Origin: Prevotella melaninogenica
Lineage (GTDB): Bacteria > Bacteroidota > Bacteroidia > Bacteroidales > Bacteroidaceae
Direction: 5' to 3'
NCBI RefSeq assembly: GCF_018127965.1
Contig: NZ_CP072350.1
Span: 310,001-374,000, forward strand
DNA length: 64,000 nt
Each line of letters begins with the position of its first letter. The stretch's first letter is position 1. Positions 1 through 9,179 of the stretch are shown in pieces. The notes under the pieces are model-generated. The model ran no database searches. It was not told where the DNA came from and worked only from the letters and a program-made list of their open reading frames with translations. The position numbers and the translations under genes are program-made.

Positions 1-3000
1 TGACAGAAACAGCCTTGCTTGCTACCATCTGACCATTGGTAGAGAATACCTGAACGAGGTAGTTACCTGGTGTCTCAACGTCGAAGAGGACATCACGATC
101 GATAGCGTAAACCTTCATGTCAGCAGCCTCAGTGCCGTTGATACCTGTTGGATCAGCCTTCACCTTGATTACCTTGAAGGTACGAGTGTCAGAACCATGT
201 GCGTTCTTCAATGTCAATGTAACCTCATAGCCACCTGCCTTAGCATACTTCAACTTAGCAGTACCAGCCATATCAGTACCATTCTGTGAAACGATAGTAG
301 CCTTCTTAGCTGTCCACTCTGCTGTAGTCTTCACCTGATAGTTACCAGATACGAATGGGCTACCAGCATCGTAAGTTGGAGCGTCTGGTACGAGTGTTGT
401 AACACCTTCGCCAACACCTACCTTCAATTCACCGTGAGCCAACTTAGCATTACCTACCTTACTTGCAAAGTAGTGGTCAGAAGCAGCGTCAGACTCGAAG
501 TCCCAGTAAGCCTTCAAACCATTCTCTGTACCTGATGTAGATGTCATTGCCTGTGTAGCCTCAGCAGCTGAAATGTACTTATTGAAGAACTTAACATCAT
601 CAACAATAGCGTTCATAGCTGCTGTGCCGTGACGACCAAGACTAATACCAAGGACGTTCTCTGGCCACCAGCTCTCGCTTGCATAACGCTCTGGACACAC
701 GCCATCGCCCTTCTTATCACTACCAATCTGCCAGTTGTGTGCCTTAGCTTCCTTACCATTGATATAAACCATTGGCTTGGTATCTGTTCCATTACCATCC
801 ATTGCTAAAACGAAGTGTGTCCAAGCACCTGGAATGAAATCAACCTTCCAACGCTGATGATATTCAGGGTTACTCTCACCATTCTTCTTACGAAGAGTTA
901 CATCCAATACACCTGTACTTGGGTCATATGTAGACCAAAGAGTACCCCAGTTGTTTGCTGGCCAGCCATAACCTGGGTAACGCATATCAACAATCTGAGT
1001 ATTACCAGAGAAGTTATTGAACTTAACCCAGAAAGCAAGAGACCAAGCATGCTTGTTATCAGTCATATCAAGTTCAGAAACCTTAACGCCTACTGGCTTC
1101 TCGAGAGTCTTGATACCTCTTGAACCAGAACCGTCAGCCTTCTTACCCTCGTACTGCATTGTTACCTCGCTGTTAGCAAGAACCTCGATAGAAGTCTCGC
1201 TGTTGTTAGCTGTGAGCTTGTTGATATGAGGAACAGCACCTACTGCATCAGAAGTAATCTGAATGTAGTTAGCATATCTTACTTCCTTATTAACGCGGGC
1301 ACCATTCTCATTAACTGCACCTGTAAGAACGAGATCGTAGAAGCCTGTCTGGCTCAAACCATTCTCAACCTTGATTTCATTAGCATTGTTGCTGGTTGCA
1401 ACAGTTGCACCATTGTGCTCAATCTTCCAGTTACCTGCCTCGTGACGTGGGTCAACATAAGCGATAGTGAAAGCCTCGTTTGGCTTGATAACAGACTTGT
1501 CTGCCTTGATTTCGTCGCTATATTCATAGCTATTGAAGATTTCGTGATCCTCGCCCCAAGCGATAGCACTCTCCTTCTTCATATCGAGAGATACTGCAGA
1601 TACACCGAACTTCACCTTGCCCTGACCCTTGAGGTCTACAGGAACAGAATAGAACATACCTGCCCATGAAGTAGTTACACCCATGAGGATTGGGTCCTTA
1701 CCCTCCTGCTTAGCCCAGAGCTTGAAGAAAGAAGTCTTCACGTCTGTGTTGTAGCAAGGCTCGCCCTGACCCTTAGTGTTAGGCATGTTGAAGATAATCT
1801 TAGCATCAACACCATTCTTTGCAGCGTGCAACAAGGTTGTCTTTACATCGATTGGCTGTGCTGGAGCATCGAAGCTACCACGAACGATTGAGAACTCACC
1901 GAGATAGAGATTCAAGTCGGCAGCATTCTCCATCTTGAGTGCAACGAGTGCAAGTATCTTACCGTTCAAAGTACCATCAACAGTGATAGTCTTCTCAACC
2001 CACTTGTCCTCATCAGCCTCATCAGCAGTTGTCAATACTGGATAAGCCTTCTCAGCGTTTACATTATCTTCTGTAGCGAATACCAAAGAAGCATCAGCCT
2101 TACCACCCTTAACCTTATAACGGAAGGTGATAACGTCGCCTGACTTCAAAGCATACTTTGTCTTGAAGAGGTGGAGATACTCCTTAGGAGTAGAACCATG
2201 TACACGAACAGTAGAACCACCCATGTAAGCATCGTCCCATACAAACTCTGCATCAAGACCATTTGCAGGAACATCAGCTGCGGTACGACCGAGCAACTTG
2301 CTTGCAAACCACCAACGCCATGTTGGCAAGTAATCCTGTACACCTACGTTAGCCCATGGACGATCGTTCTGACGTACACCACCATAGTTGAAGAACTTAC
2401 CATTACCGAGGTTGAAGTAAGTAATCAATGGCTCCTGTGTCAAGTCCCAAGACATAGAACTACGTGCGGTCATCATCGCTGACATACCAGCAAAGTCTGT
2501 GTTATCAGCATTGTAGTTCAAGCTGTTATTGATTTGGAGAGAGTTAACCGGATTACGTGAACCGCTTGAGAACCAACGCTCAGTACGCAACATATAAGTG
2601 CGCTGCTGTGTCTCAGGGTCACTACCCTTCTCACCACGACTCTCAAAGAACATGTTCTGTGAGTGAGCACCCCAAAGACCGATAGAGATTGGATAATTCT
2701 TCAACAAAGTCCAACGTGAACCGTGTCTTGGCTCACCACCTTGCATATTAATACCAGCGTAGAGATCCAATGGGCTACGTTCAATTTCCGCTGCCTTATC
2801 TACTGAACCCTGCAACAACCAATCTGAGTTCCAGTTGTAGTTGAAGAAGAGGTTAGCAGCCTCGCTGCCTTTTGCTCCAAAGAGGTTCTTGTTGTTATCG
2901 TTCAGACCTTTGTCAAAATCAATATTACCTCTCTCATTAGTACCATCATACCAAAGATTCTCATAGATTGGGTTGTAAGGCTTGATTGCCTTATTGAGGT

Positions 3001-3634
3001 TAACATGGAAATCTTTAAGAGCACGAACCAAACGACCACTACCGAAATAGTCAGAGAACTCAGAGTTATAGCCGAGACCATCGTAACCGAAGTAGTTCAT
3101 GAAGTCAGCTGCATTCTGAACATTTGCTGTAGAGAGGTTGTTCAAAGTTGTTCTCCAGTCACCCTTGAGACCACCCCAAGGAATACCAGCAACAGAAGAT
3201 ACAGGCACACCATTCTTATGTGCTGCGTCCAACAAAGCTGCAGGAATACGACCTAAGCCGCAGTTCCAGTCGCCCCAGTGAGTTACGTAAGGCCACATTG
3301 AGAATACCTCAGAGTCGAAGACACCATCAGGGAGGGCGTTCTTACTTGGCACGTTCCATGGCAACCAAGCAAGGAGCTTCTTGTCGTTTGTCTCTGTAAG
3401 GTCCGTACGAACCTGTGTTCCTTCGTAACGGAAACGCTGCTTTGGTTTTACACGAGAGATGAAGAAGTTATCATCATCATTGATTTTAGGATTCGACTTT
3501 GACCAGCTCTGCAGTTTGCCTGGGAACTGATGAGAGTCAAAGCCCCACTGAATGTAGTTGCTCTTAAGTTCCTGTGCCATCAAGGTTGATGGAATTAGGC
3601 AGCAACCAAAAAGAAGTAAATTAATTCTTCTCAT
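1..3634 (-). CDS. GH85-like endo-beta-N-acetylglucosaminidase with LamG domain (3' end outside window)
   Basis: The frame is open from ATG at 3634 to the left edge (about 1,211 codons) with no stop, so the C-terminus is missing. The N-terminus is a signal peptide ending near residue 20 (STLMAQ). Residues about 30-400 resemble a GH85 endoglycosidase, a family that cuts the GlcNAc-GlcNAc bond of N-glycans. The expected Asn-x-Glu pair is seen at about 190-192 in YDGLGYNSEF, followed by LYAGINMQGG at the usual downstream position. Middle Ig-like and carbohydrate-binding regions follow, then a LamG-type jelly roll around residues 890-1050. The last visible residues look like the start of a type IX secretion sorting domain (NYLVQVFSTNGQMV). 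It is the last gene of the locus and lies 427 bp behind its paralogue, beyond a strong terminator-like hairpin. Family assignment comes from motifs and context only. Confidence 0.82.
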   Translation of the reverse strand, partial: MRRINLLLFGCCLIPSTLMAQELKSNYIQWGFDSHQFPGKLQSWSKSNPKINDDDNFFISRVKPKQRFRYEGTQVRTDLTETNDKKLLAWLPWNVPSKNALPDGVFDSEVFSMWPYVTHWGDWNCGLGRIPAALLDAAHKNGVPVSSVAGIPWGGLKGDWRTTLNNLSTANVQNAADFMNYFGYDGLGYNSEFSDYFGSGRLVRALKDFHVNLNKAIKPYNPIYENLWYDGTNERGNIDFDKGLNDNNKNLFGAKGSEAANLFFNYNWNSDWLLQGSVDKAAEIERSPLDLYAGINMQGGEPRHGSRWTLLKNYPISIGLWGAHSQNMFFESRGEKGSDPETQQRTYMLRTERWFSSGSRNPVNSLQINNSLNYNADNTDFAGMSAMMTARSSMSWDLTQEPLITYFNLGNGKFFNYGGVRQNDRPWANVGVQDYLPTWRWWFASKLLGRTAADVPANGLDAEFVWDDAYMGGSTVRVHGSTPKEYLHLFKTKYALKSGDVITFRYKVKGGKADASLVFATEDNVNAEKAYPVLTTADEADEDKWVEKTITVDGTLNGKILALVALKMENAADLNLYLGEFSIVRGSFDAPAQPIDVKTTLLHAAKNGVDAKIIFNMPNTKGQGEPCYNTDVKTSFFKLWAKQEGKDPILMGVTTSWAGMFYSVPVDLKGQGKVKFGVSAVSLDMKKESAIAWGEDHEIFNSYEYSDEIKADKSVIKPNEAFTIAYVDPRHEAGNWKIEHNGATVATSNNANEIKVENGLSQTGFYDLVLTGAVNENGARVNKEVRYANYIQITSDAVGAVPHINKLTANNSETSIEVLANSEVTMQYEGKKADGSGSRGIKTLEKPVGVKVSELDMTDNKHAWSLAFWVKFNNFSGNTQIVDMRYPGYGWPANNWGTLWSTYDPSTGVLDVTLRKKNGESNPEYHQRWKVDFIPGAWTHFVLAMDGNGTDTKPMVYINGKEAKAHNWQIGSDKKGDGVCPERYASESWWPENVLGISLGRHGTAAMNAIVDDVKFFNKYISAAEATQAMTSTSGTENGLKAYWDFESDAASDHYFASKVGNAKLAHGELKVGVGEGVTTLVPDAPTYDAGSPFVSGNYQVKTTAEWTAKKATIVSQNGTDMAGTAKLKYAKAGGYEVTLTLKNAHGSDTRTFKVIKVKADPTGINGTEAADMKVYAIDRDVLFDVETPGNYLVQVFSTNGQMVASKAVSV

Positions 3635-4061
3635 AATTGATTTGGGTTTTAATGTTATTGAATAATTATAAATCTTATTACCGTTTAGATCTGCCTCCAC
3701 TCGTTAGGAGAACAGACGTTGTCCGAGAACTGCATCCTTCGTTGATACCGCTTAGTAGACTTTACCTGTCTTTCGATAGCTTTATAGATGCCAACTGTGC
3801 CTCACGTCTCTCATTTCCATTCGTCGTATTCATGCTCAGCACATCGTGTGCGAAGGCTTAACACCACTTGTGCGGATGCTCCGCACCATTAAAAAAGATG
3901 CTGAAGGAACATTCCACTGTTCATGAGACGAGGGTTGCACTACCCTAACAAAAGCCACGTTTTATCGGACATACTTATTATCAGAAAGCTTACCTACCAA
4001 ACAAAACAAGGCTACCCGACTCGATAGAATCAAGTCAGATAACCTCATTTTATATCACCTA
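3635..4061. other. Intercistronic gap with several hairpins between the two GH85-like genes
   Basis: This 427-bp gap is unusually long for a glycan-locus operon. It holds a perfect 7-bp stem with a 3-base loop at 3870-3886 (GTGCGGA/TCCGCAC), smaller hairpins at 3907-3922 and 3931-3946, and the strong hairpin at 4010-4044. I see no consensus TAnnTTTG promoter on the minus strand and no convincing reading frame. It may be the 5' leader of the downstream GH85-like gene or a processed RNA. Confidence 0.5.
4010..4044 (-). terminator. Intrinsic terminator-like hairpin after the first GH85-like gene
   Basis: Read on the minus strand, two 16-base arms pair around a 3-base loop. All four positions that are not Watson-Crick are G-U pairs. 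A T-rich stretch (TTGTTTTGTTT) follows. The hairpin lies 18 bases after the stop codon of the gene ending at 4062. It probably ends or attenuates the operon before the last gene. Confidence 0.7.
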
Positions 4062-7000
4062 TTACTTAATCGTAATCTTTTGTGTACGGATAACATTGTT
4101 GTTCTGCATCTTAACGAGGTAAACACCTGCTGGCAACTCATTTGTATTGAAAGACTTTGGATTAACCAAGCTCTTTACAGTCTGACCGTCAGTAGAGAAT
4201 ACCCATGCACGTTCAACATTCTCGAATACCACCTTACCACTAACAACAGTAAGCTGTGAAGCACCACCTACGTTAGCAGAGATGATGTTAGTAGAACCAC
4301 CCTCGAGCAACTCTGGCTCGTCAGCAACACCCTTATCATGGGTGTCAGCCTTAGCACCACGAGCAGCATTAGAACCAGTGATAGTCACCTTAAAGTCGAT
4401 AGCAAAGCCCTTATTGAACTTACCAGTTGGTGTCAAACCACCCTGGAACCATGCGTCACAGAAGACAAGGCGGAGACGGCTCTGACCTGGCTTAGCATCT
4501 GTAGGAACAGTAAACTCATATTCATTAAGCTGTTGTACCTGTGCAGGAACACCCTTACGAACTTGACCGAAGAAGACAACGCACTCACCTTCATTTGGAT
4601 TGGTTGAGAGATTCTCTGGGTTGAACTGCTTGTCGCCATTGAAGTCCATCCAAGCCTTACCCATACAATAGCGGAGGTCGTCATTGCTCTGGTCTCTGCC
4701 CTGCGTTGCTTCGTAGCCCTGAATCTTCACTTTCACAGTCGCACCCTGTGCTACTTCGAGTTCTTGACTCGTAGCATCCACATAGTTGGTCTCGTTACCT
4801 GCAGGACCCTCAGCAGTGTAATCGATATTCTTAGAACCGCCCTCTGTCTGGAACTTCTTAACATAACGAATTCTCTTCGCTACATCAGCACCAGCAGCAG
4901 CATTGTCGAGTTCAACTGTTCCGTAGCCCTCTTCCTGTGCCTCTGGGAGTTCAGACTGCTGAGCACGTGGCACAGCAATCCACTGTGTCTTTGAGTAAGT
5001 CTTAAGGTCAGTACTTACTGAGCGAACACCGATGAAAGGTTTGTCGTCAACACTTGTGAACTGGATGTTAGGAACGAGTGTAGCCCACTGTGATGTACGT
5101 CCTACCTCAGACACCTTACCATTCTCACCGTTCTTATAGAGAATCTCGAAGTGGTCGATATTAGCCTCATCGTTATAAACGGTTGGATTCTGACCTGGGT
5201 CCTTATCTATTCCCCATACCGCCTTAACAGAAAGAGAATTCTTTGTTTCCTCCTTCACCTGAACGGTCAAATCCTTCACGTTAGCAGGTGTTGCTGTCAC
5301 GTCGTCGTTGAGTTCGAGCTTACCAACAAGTACATTATAGTCAGCATCTGAACCTTTCACACGCAGACCAATACGCTCAATCTTCTGACCAGCAGTAATA
5401 TCATTCAACTCAACCTTCTTCTCTGTCCAGTTTGCGTTCTCGGTGTTACCCAAGGCATAAGCCTTCCAAGCACCATTCACACGTACGATGAGCGAAAGTT
5501 TAGAGTCGTTATTGCCCTCTTTACCAGTCTTGATAGCCACCTTAGCAACTACCTTACCCTTAGAAGGAGTGAGGTTAGTCTTGAAGAGAACAACGTCTGT
5601 AGCAGTTGCATTGTTGACACCCTTCAAGCGAAGTGCTGCACCACCTGTGTAAGCGTCCTCATTAGTGAATGAAGGCTGTACGTCAGTGCTGGCTACTTCA
5701 GTCTCTGGCTTAACAACCATCCAACGATAAGTAGGCACGACATCTTGGCTACTCATGTTATACCATGACCCTGCAGTCTTCTTACCCTTATAGTTATAAC
5801 GTTCGCCATTACCTGTGTTGAAGTGGGTAGCGAAAGGAAGGTTGCCTGAGATAGCTGTGCGCTCTGGAATCCAAGAAGCAAGACCAGCAAAACGTGCCAA
5901 AGGAGGTGTGGTACCCTGTGCCTCAACATTATTACCCCTATTGCTAATCTCTGGACGATACAAAGGATTACGGTTGCCACCAGAGAAAGCACGTTCAAGA
6001 TACTCCTGATAGTTAGACATACGAGACATAGCGTCGCCACCAGTGTTATAACTCCAGAAACGACTCTCTGCATGCTCACCCCACAGACAAATACCACAAC
6101 GCTTAGCATCTTGGTTGTTAAGACTATTCCATCGTCTGTCCATGCTTACAATCCATACACCAGCGTATAAACCATCGGCTGAGCCCATAGTGCGTTCTGC
6201 CTCTTTTACAGAACTGCCCATGTTCCAACTGAAGTCACTGTTGTCATAATTCAACATCACCTCACAGATACGATTGTCCTTATCTTGACCCCACATATAT
6301 CTTGAGCTATATGGTGTCAGACTTGAGCTCGTCGTATAATACATAATCTTGAAGTCGTTAAAACCTTCAGACTTCGCAATCTTGTAAAGTTCCTTATGGA
6401 AGGCTATGTTATCTGCATCTTGATACTTGTTAGTGCTTTCCCAGTTATAGTTGATACCATCGAAACCAAGGAAGCGCATGCAGTTGATGATAGGGCGAGT
6501 ATAGCGGAAGCTACCATCGGTATTACGAGTCATGATGAAACCTGCCCAACTGTTAGCAGCTCCACCCGTTGTATGATCGAAGAACTTAATACCAGCGAAG
6601 ATGCTTGTACCATTGCGGTGAGCAGCATCAGCCCATGAACCTGGTGCTTGGAATAGTCCGTAGTTCCAGGCACCAAACAGGTTGGTATAGTTCCACATTG
6701 AGAAGTTATCATTAGCGAATGTCTTTGAAGGATAGCCACCGAGGTTCTTTCCAGCACCACCAGGGATATTCATAAAGAGGTTACGATTCTCGTAAGTATC
6801 TTGGAGGAGACGGTCAGCACGTGACTCAATAGCACGCTTTCTGACGTGTGAGCGGATAAACTCTACCTCGTCTTTAATGCCCCATGCGGTAAGGTCGGCA
6901 TCAGTAGGATATTTCTTGCCGTTATCAAGGAGTTGTGCAAAATGCTCAAGAAGGGTCTGATCGCCCAACTTTGACAGGTCGAACACCTGTGTAGAAGCTG

Positions 7001-7091
7001 TTGAAGAATATGTTTGTGCAGTCACACTGGCAGGACCCATAGCCATCATAGCTGCGATGACCCATGCACTAAGAGTAGTTTTTTTATTCAT
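4062..7091 (-). CDS. GH85-like endo-beta-N-acetylglucosaminidase with type IX sorting tail
   Basis: A secreted protein of 1,009 residues with a signal peptide ending near residue 26 (SVTAQ). The catalytic region spans about residues 110-420. FDGINYNWEST at 210-220 supplies the Asn216-x-Glu218 pair expected of GH85, where Asn orients the substrate N-acetyl group and Glu is the acid/base. LYAGVWIVSMD follows at the position of the family's Y-x-G-V motif. Later parts are beta-rich: a carbohydrate-binding-like region, a fibronectin-like stretch and a GEVES-like domain. The C-terminus (LPAGVYLVKMQ then KITIK) is typical of type IX secretion sorting domains, so cell-surface attachment is likely. 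It lies third in the SusC-SusD-GH85 order and is a divergent paralogue of the next gene. The precise glycan is inferred, not shown. Confidence 0.85.
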   Translation of the reverse strand: MNKKTTLSAWVIAAMMAMGPASVTAQTYSSTASTQVFDLSKLGDQTLLEHFAQLLDNGKKYPTDADLTAWGIKDEVEFIRSHVRKRAIESRADRLLQDTYENRNLFMNIPGGAGKNLGGYPSKTFANDNFSMWNYTNLFGAWNYGLFQAPGSWADAAHRNGTSIFAGIKFFDHTTGGAANSWAGFIMTRNTDGSFRYTRPIINCMRFLGFDGINYNWESTNKYQDADNIAFHKELYKIAKSEGFNDFKIMYYTTSSSLTPYSSRYMWGQDKDNRICEVMLNYDNSDFSWNMGSSVKEAERTMGSADGLYAGVWIVSMDRRWNSLNNQDAKRCGICLWGEHAESRFWSYNTGGDAMSRMSNYQEYLERAFSGGNRNPLYRPEISNRGNNVEAQGTTPPLARFAGLASWIPERTAISGNLPFATHFNTGNGERYNYKGKKTAGSWYNMSSQDVVPTYRWMVVKPETEVASTDVQPSFTNEDAYTGGAALRLKGVNNATATDVVLFKTNLTPSKGKVVAKVAIKTGKEGNNDSKLSLIVRVNGAWKAYALGNTENANWTEKKVELNDITAGQKIERIGLRVKGSDADYNVLVGKLELNDDVTATPANVKDLTVQVKEETKNSLSVKAVWGIDKDPGQNPTVYNDEANIDHFEILYKNGENGKVSEVGRTSQWATLVPNIQFTSVDDKPFIGVRSVSTDLKTYSKTQWIAVPRAQQSELPEAQEEGYGTVELDNAAAGADVAKRIRYVKKFQTEGGSKNIDYTAEGPAGNETNYVDATSQELEVAQGATVKVKIQGYEATQGRDQSNDDLRYCMGKAWMDFNGDKQFNPENLSTNPNEGECVVFFGQVRKGVPAQVQQLNEYEFTVPTDAKPGQSRLRLVFCDAWFQGGLTPTGKFNKGFAIDFKVTITGSNAARGAKADTHDKGVADEPELLEGGSTNIISANVGGASQLTVVSGKVVFENVERAWVFSTDGQTVKSLVNPKSFNTNELPAGVYLVKMQNNNVIRTQKITIK

Positions 7092-7131
7092 ATGATTTAG
7101 GTTTTGTAATTAATACTTGATAGATTTAAAT

Positions 7132-7165
7132 CCCAGTAGAATGACGTTTATGCCACCCTACTGGG
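7132..7165 (-). promoter_or_regulatory. Intercistronic hairpin between SusD and GH85-like genes
   Basis: Perfect 8-bp arms CCCAGTAG and CTACTGGG face each other across an 18-base loop in the 99-bp gap. No T-run follows on the minus strand, so it is more likely an mRNA processing or stability element that sets enzyme level relative to SusCD than a full terminator. Confidence 0.5.
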
Positions 7166-7190
7166 CTATTGTTTCAATTCAGAGTTTCAA

Positions 7191-9023
7191 TTAGAAGTTT
7201 GAAGTGGTCTTGTCCCAGAAGAGACGAGTTGCCATCTTGTCTGGACCGCCCAATGCAGGGATACCAGTGTTGTCAACATCCTGCTTTGTTGCGATGTCGC
7301 TTGTACCAGGGAATGGCAGACGACGCATGATATCACCAGGAACTAAACTACCATCAGCTTCATCGATGTTCAATACAGGCAACATACGTGGGAAGCCTGT
7401 ACGACGGAGGTCAACCCATGCCTCGAAGCCATTAGGATAAGTAGCGAGGTACTTCTGAGTGATAATCTTCTCGAGCTTTGTTTCTTTTGAGTCGCTGTCG
7501 TTCCACTTTACACCAACATGGATTGGTGAAGCAGCGTCTGGAGTATCACCTGTTGGATCCTTGTAAACATATGCTACTGGATTCTCCTGTGCCATATAGG
7601 TGTCAATCCAAGAGTCATACCAGTTGACATTCTGCTGTCCGTTAGGACCCTCACCGTCCATAGACTTCATCTCAGGATCCTCACAGTTACCATGACGAAT
7701 ACCCTCCTCATAGAAGTGCTGAGCCGAACCGCCCATGTTCCAACCACGGAGTGCACCCTCTGCACGGAGGAAACAAACCTCAGCATACTTCATCAAATAA
7801 AGTGGTGCAGAGTTGAAGTACTGCTCGTTCAGTTTACTGAATGCGATGTACTGGTTCTCATCATATCCCTGACCTTCACCTGGATGTGTACCGGTACGGA
7901 TACCACAAATGCGGCTGTCAGCAGGTGTTGTCTCGCCTGTCTTATTGTTCTTAATAACGTTGTCGTTCTTCTTGAAGAGATATTTCAACCAAGGGTGATT
8001 GAAAGTCTTCAATGTGATTTCCATTGTTGCACTCATACGAGCATCTCCCCAACTCTCAACGCCTGGCAATGGATGACTAAAGCCCATCACACCTGGACGG
8101 ATTGAAACGCTCTGTGCCTCGTTCTCAATAACGCCATCAGCAACAGCCTCTTCAGCCAATTTCTGTGCACGAACAGGGTCGCTCTTTACCATGTGCATAG
8201 CGATACGCAACTTCAATGAATTAGCATAACGTGCCCATGCCTTCAACGTTCCGTCAGCAGCACCACCATCGGTCATAACTACGAAACGATCAACAAACGC
8301 ACTCTTAATCTTCTGCTTGTAGGCAGCTGGCTTCTGATCGAAGTAGTGGAAACAAGCAATGGCTGTGTCGAGGTTGGCAACAGCATCGTTGTAGACATCC
8401 TCAACCTTGTTATAGGTATAAGGACCTACCTGCAAGTTAGTCTTCAACTCACGATAAGGCATTGGACCATAAACGTCAGCTACCTCAACAGCCTGCTGGT
8501 TGAAAAGAGTCAAATAAGCTGCCTTCAACTCTGGAACAGCATTTACCTTCTCATTATTCAAGATAGGTACAAGTGAGGTCTTCATCTCTGTGAATGAGCC
8601 CCATGCACCACCATAGCACTTCTGGTCGATAGCATAAGACGATGCCAAACGAATCTTTGAATACTGGAAGAAAGTATGAGGAACAACCGTATACTCAGCA
8701 TAGTTGTCAATACCGAGAGAATACTGATACTGATAAGCATGTGGACCAGGGTTCTCACCATTCTTACCACCACGCATAGAGAACTGTCCACCAACACCAG
8801 CATCGAGCAAGTCTTGCATTGCATTGAGTGCCTCATCTGCTGCTGCAGCGTCTGTAGCCTGACGGAAAGGAATCTTATCCACGTCACCACGGCTTGTCAC
8901 CTTCTCAACATTCTTGGTTGTTGAGTTGAACTCATCACCAGGGTTGTCATAGTCAAGACATGACTGTAGACCCAGTGTTGGCAATGCCATCGCCATGAGT
9001 ACGATTATATGTTTACTTTTCAT
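7191..9023 (-). CDS. SusD/RagB-like glycan-binding lipoprotein (locus 1)
   Basis: A 610-residue outer-membrane lipoprotein with a lipobox ending at Cys22 (GLQSC). Family features include the early-middle segment VEVADVYGPMPY, the helical repeat segment ARYANSLKLRIAMHM, and the C-terminal LITQK-like stretch followed by GFEAWVDLRRTGFP, all common in SusD-like proteins. SusD proteins cap the paired SusC barrel and capture oligosaccharides. The gene lies 156 bp downstream of its SusC partner and is followed by the two GH85-like genes, so it probably binds N-glycans released at the surface. Length is slightly above the usual 500-600 residues. Confidence 0.93.
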   Translation of the reverse strand: MKSKHIIVLMAMALPTLGLQSCLDYDNPGDEFNSTTKNVEKVTSRGDVDKIPFRQATDAAAADEALNAMQDLLDAGVGGQFSMRGGKNGENPGPHAYQYQYSLGIDNYAEYTVVPHTFFQYSKIRLASSYAIDQKCYGGAWGSFTEMKTSLVPILNNEKVNAVPELKAAYLTLFNQQAVEVADVYGPMPYRELKTNLQVGPYTYNKVEDVYNDAVANLDTAIACFHYFDQKPAAYKQKIKSAFVDRFVVMTDGGAADGTLKAWARYANSLKLRIAMHMVKSDPVRAQKLAEEAVADGVIENEAQSVSIRPGVMGFSHPLPGVESWGDARMSATMEITLKTFNHPWLKYLFKKNDNVIKNNKTGETTPADSRICGIRTGTHPGEGQGYDENQYIAFSKLNEQYFNSAPLYLMKYAEVCFLRAEGALRGWNMGGSAQHFYEEGIRHGNCEDPEMKSMDGEGPNGQQNVNWYDSWIDTYMAQENPVAYVYKDPTGDTPDAASPIHVGVKWNDSDSKETKLEKIITQKYLATYPNGFEAWVDLRRTGFPRMLPVLNIDEADGSLVPGDIMRRLPFPGTSDIATKQDVDNTGIPALGGPDKMATRLFWDKTTSNF

Positions 9024-9179
9024 TGTTGTTTATCTTTTGAATATTATTGTATTGTTTAAGCTTATTCGGAGCTAAAGATGTGTTGTAACGATTGTGTTAC
9101 GTGGGGAGCAAAACGTCAAACATTACATTTGTTGCTCACTCCCTTTCACTCTCTTCACTCCTTTCTCACTCCTTTTCTC

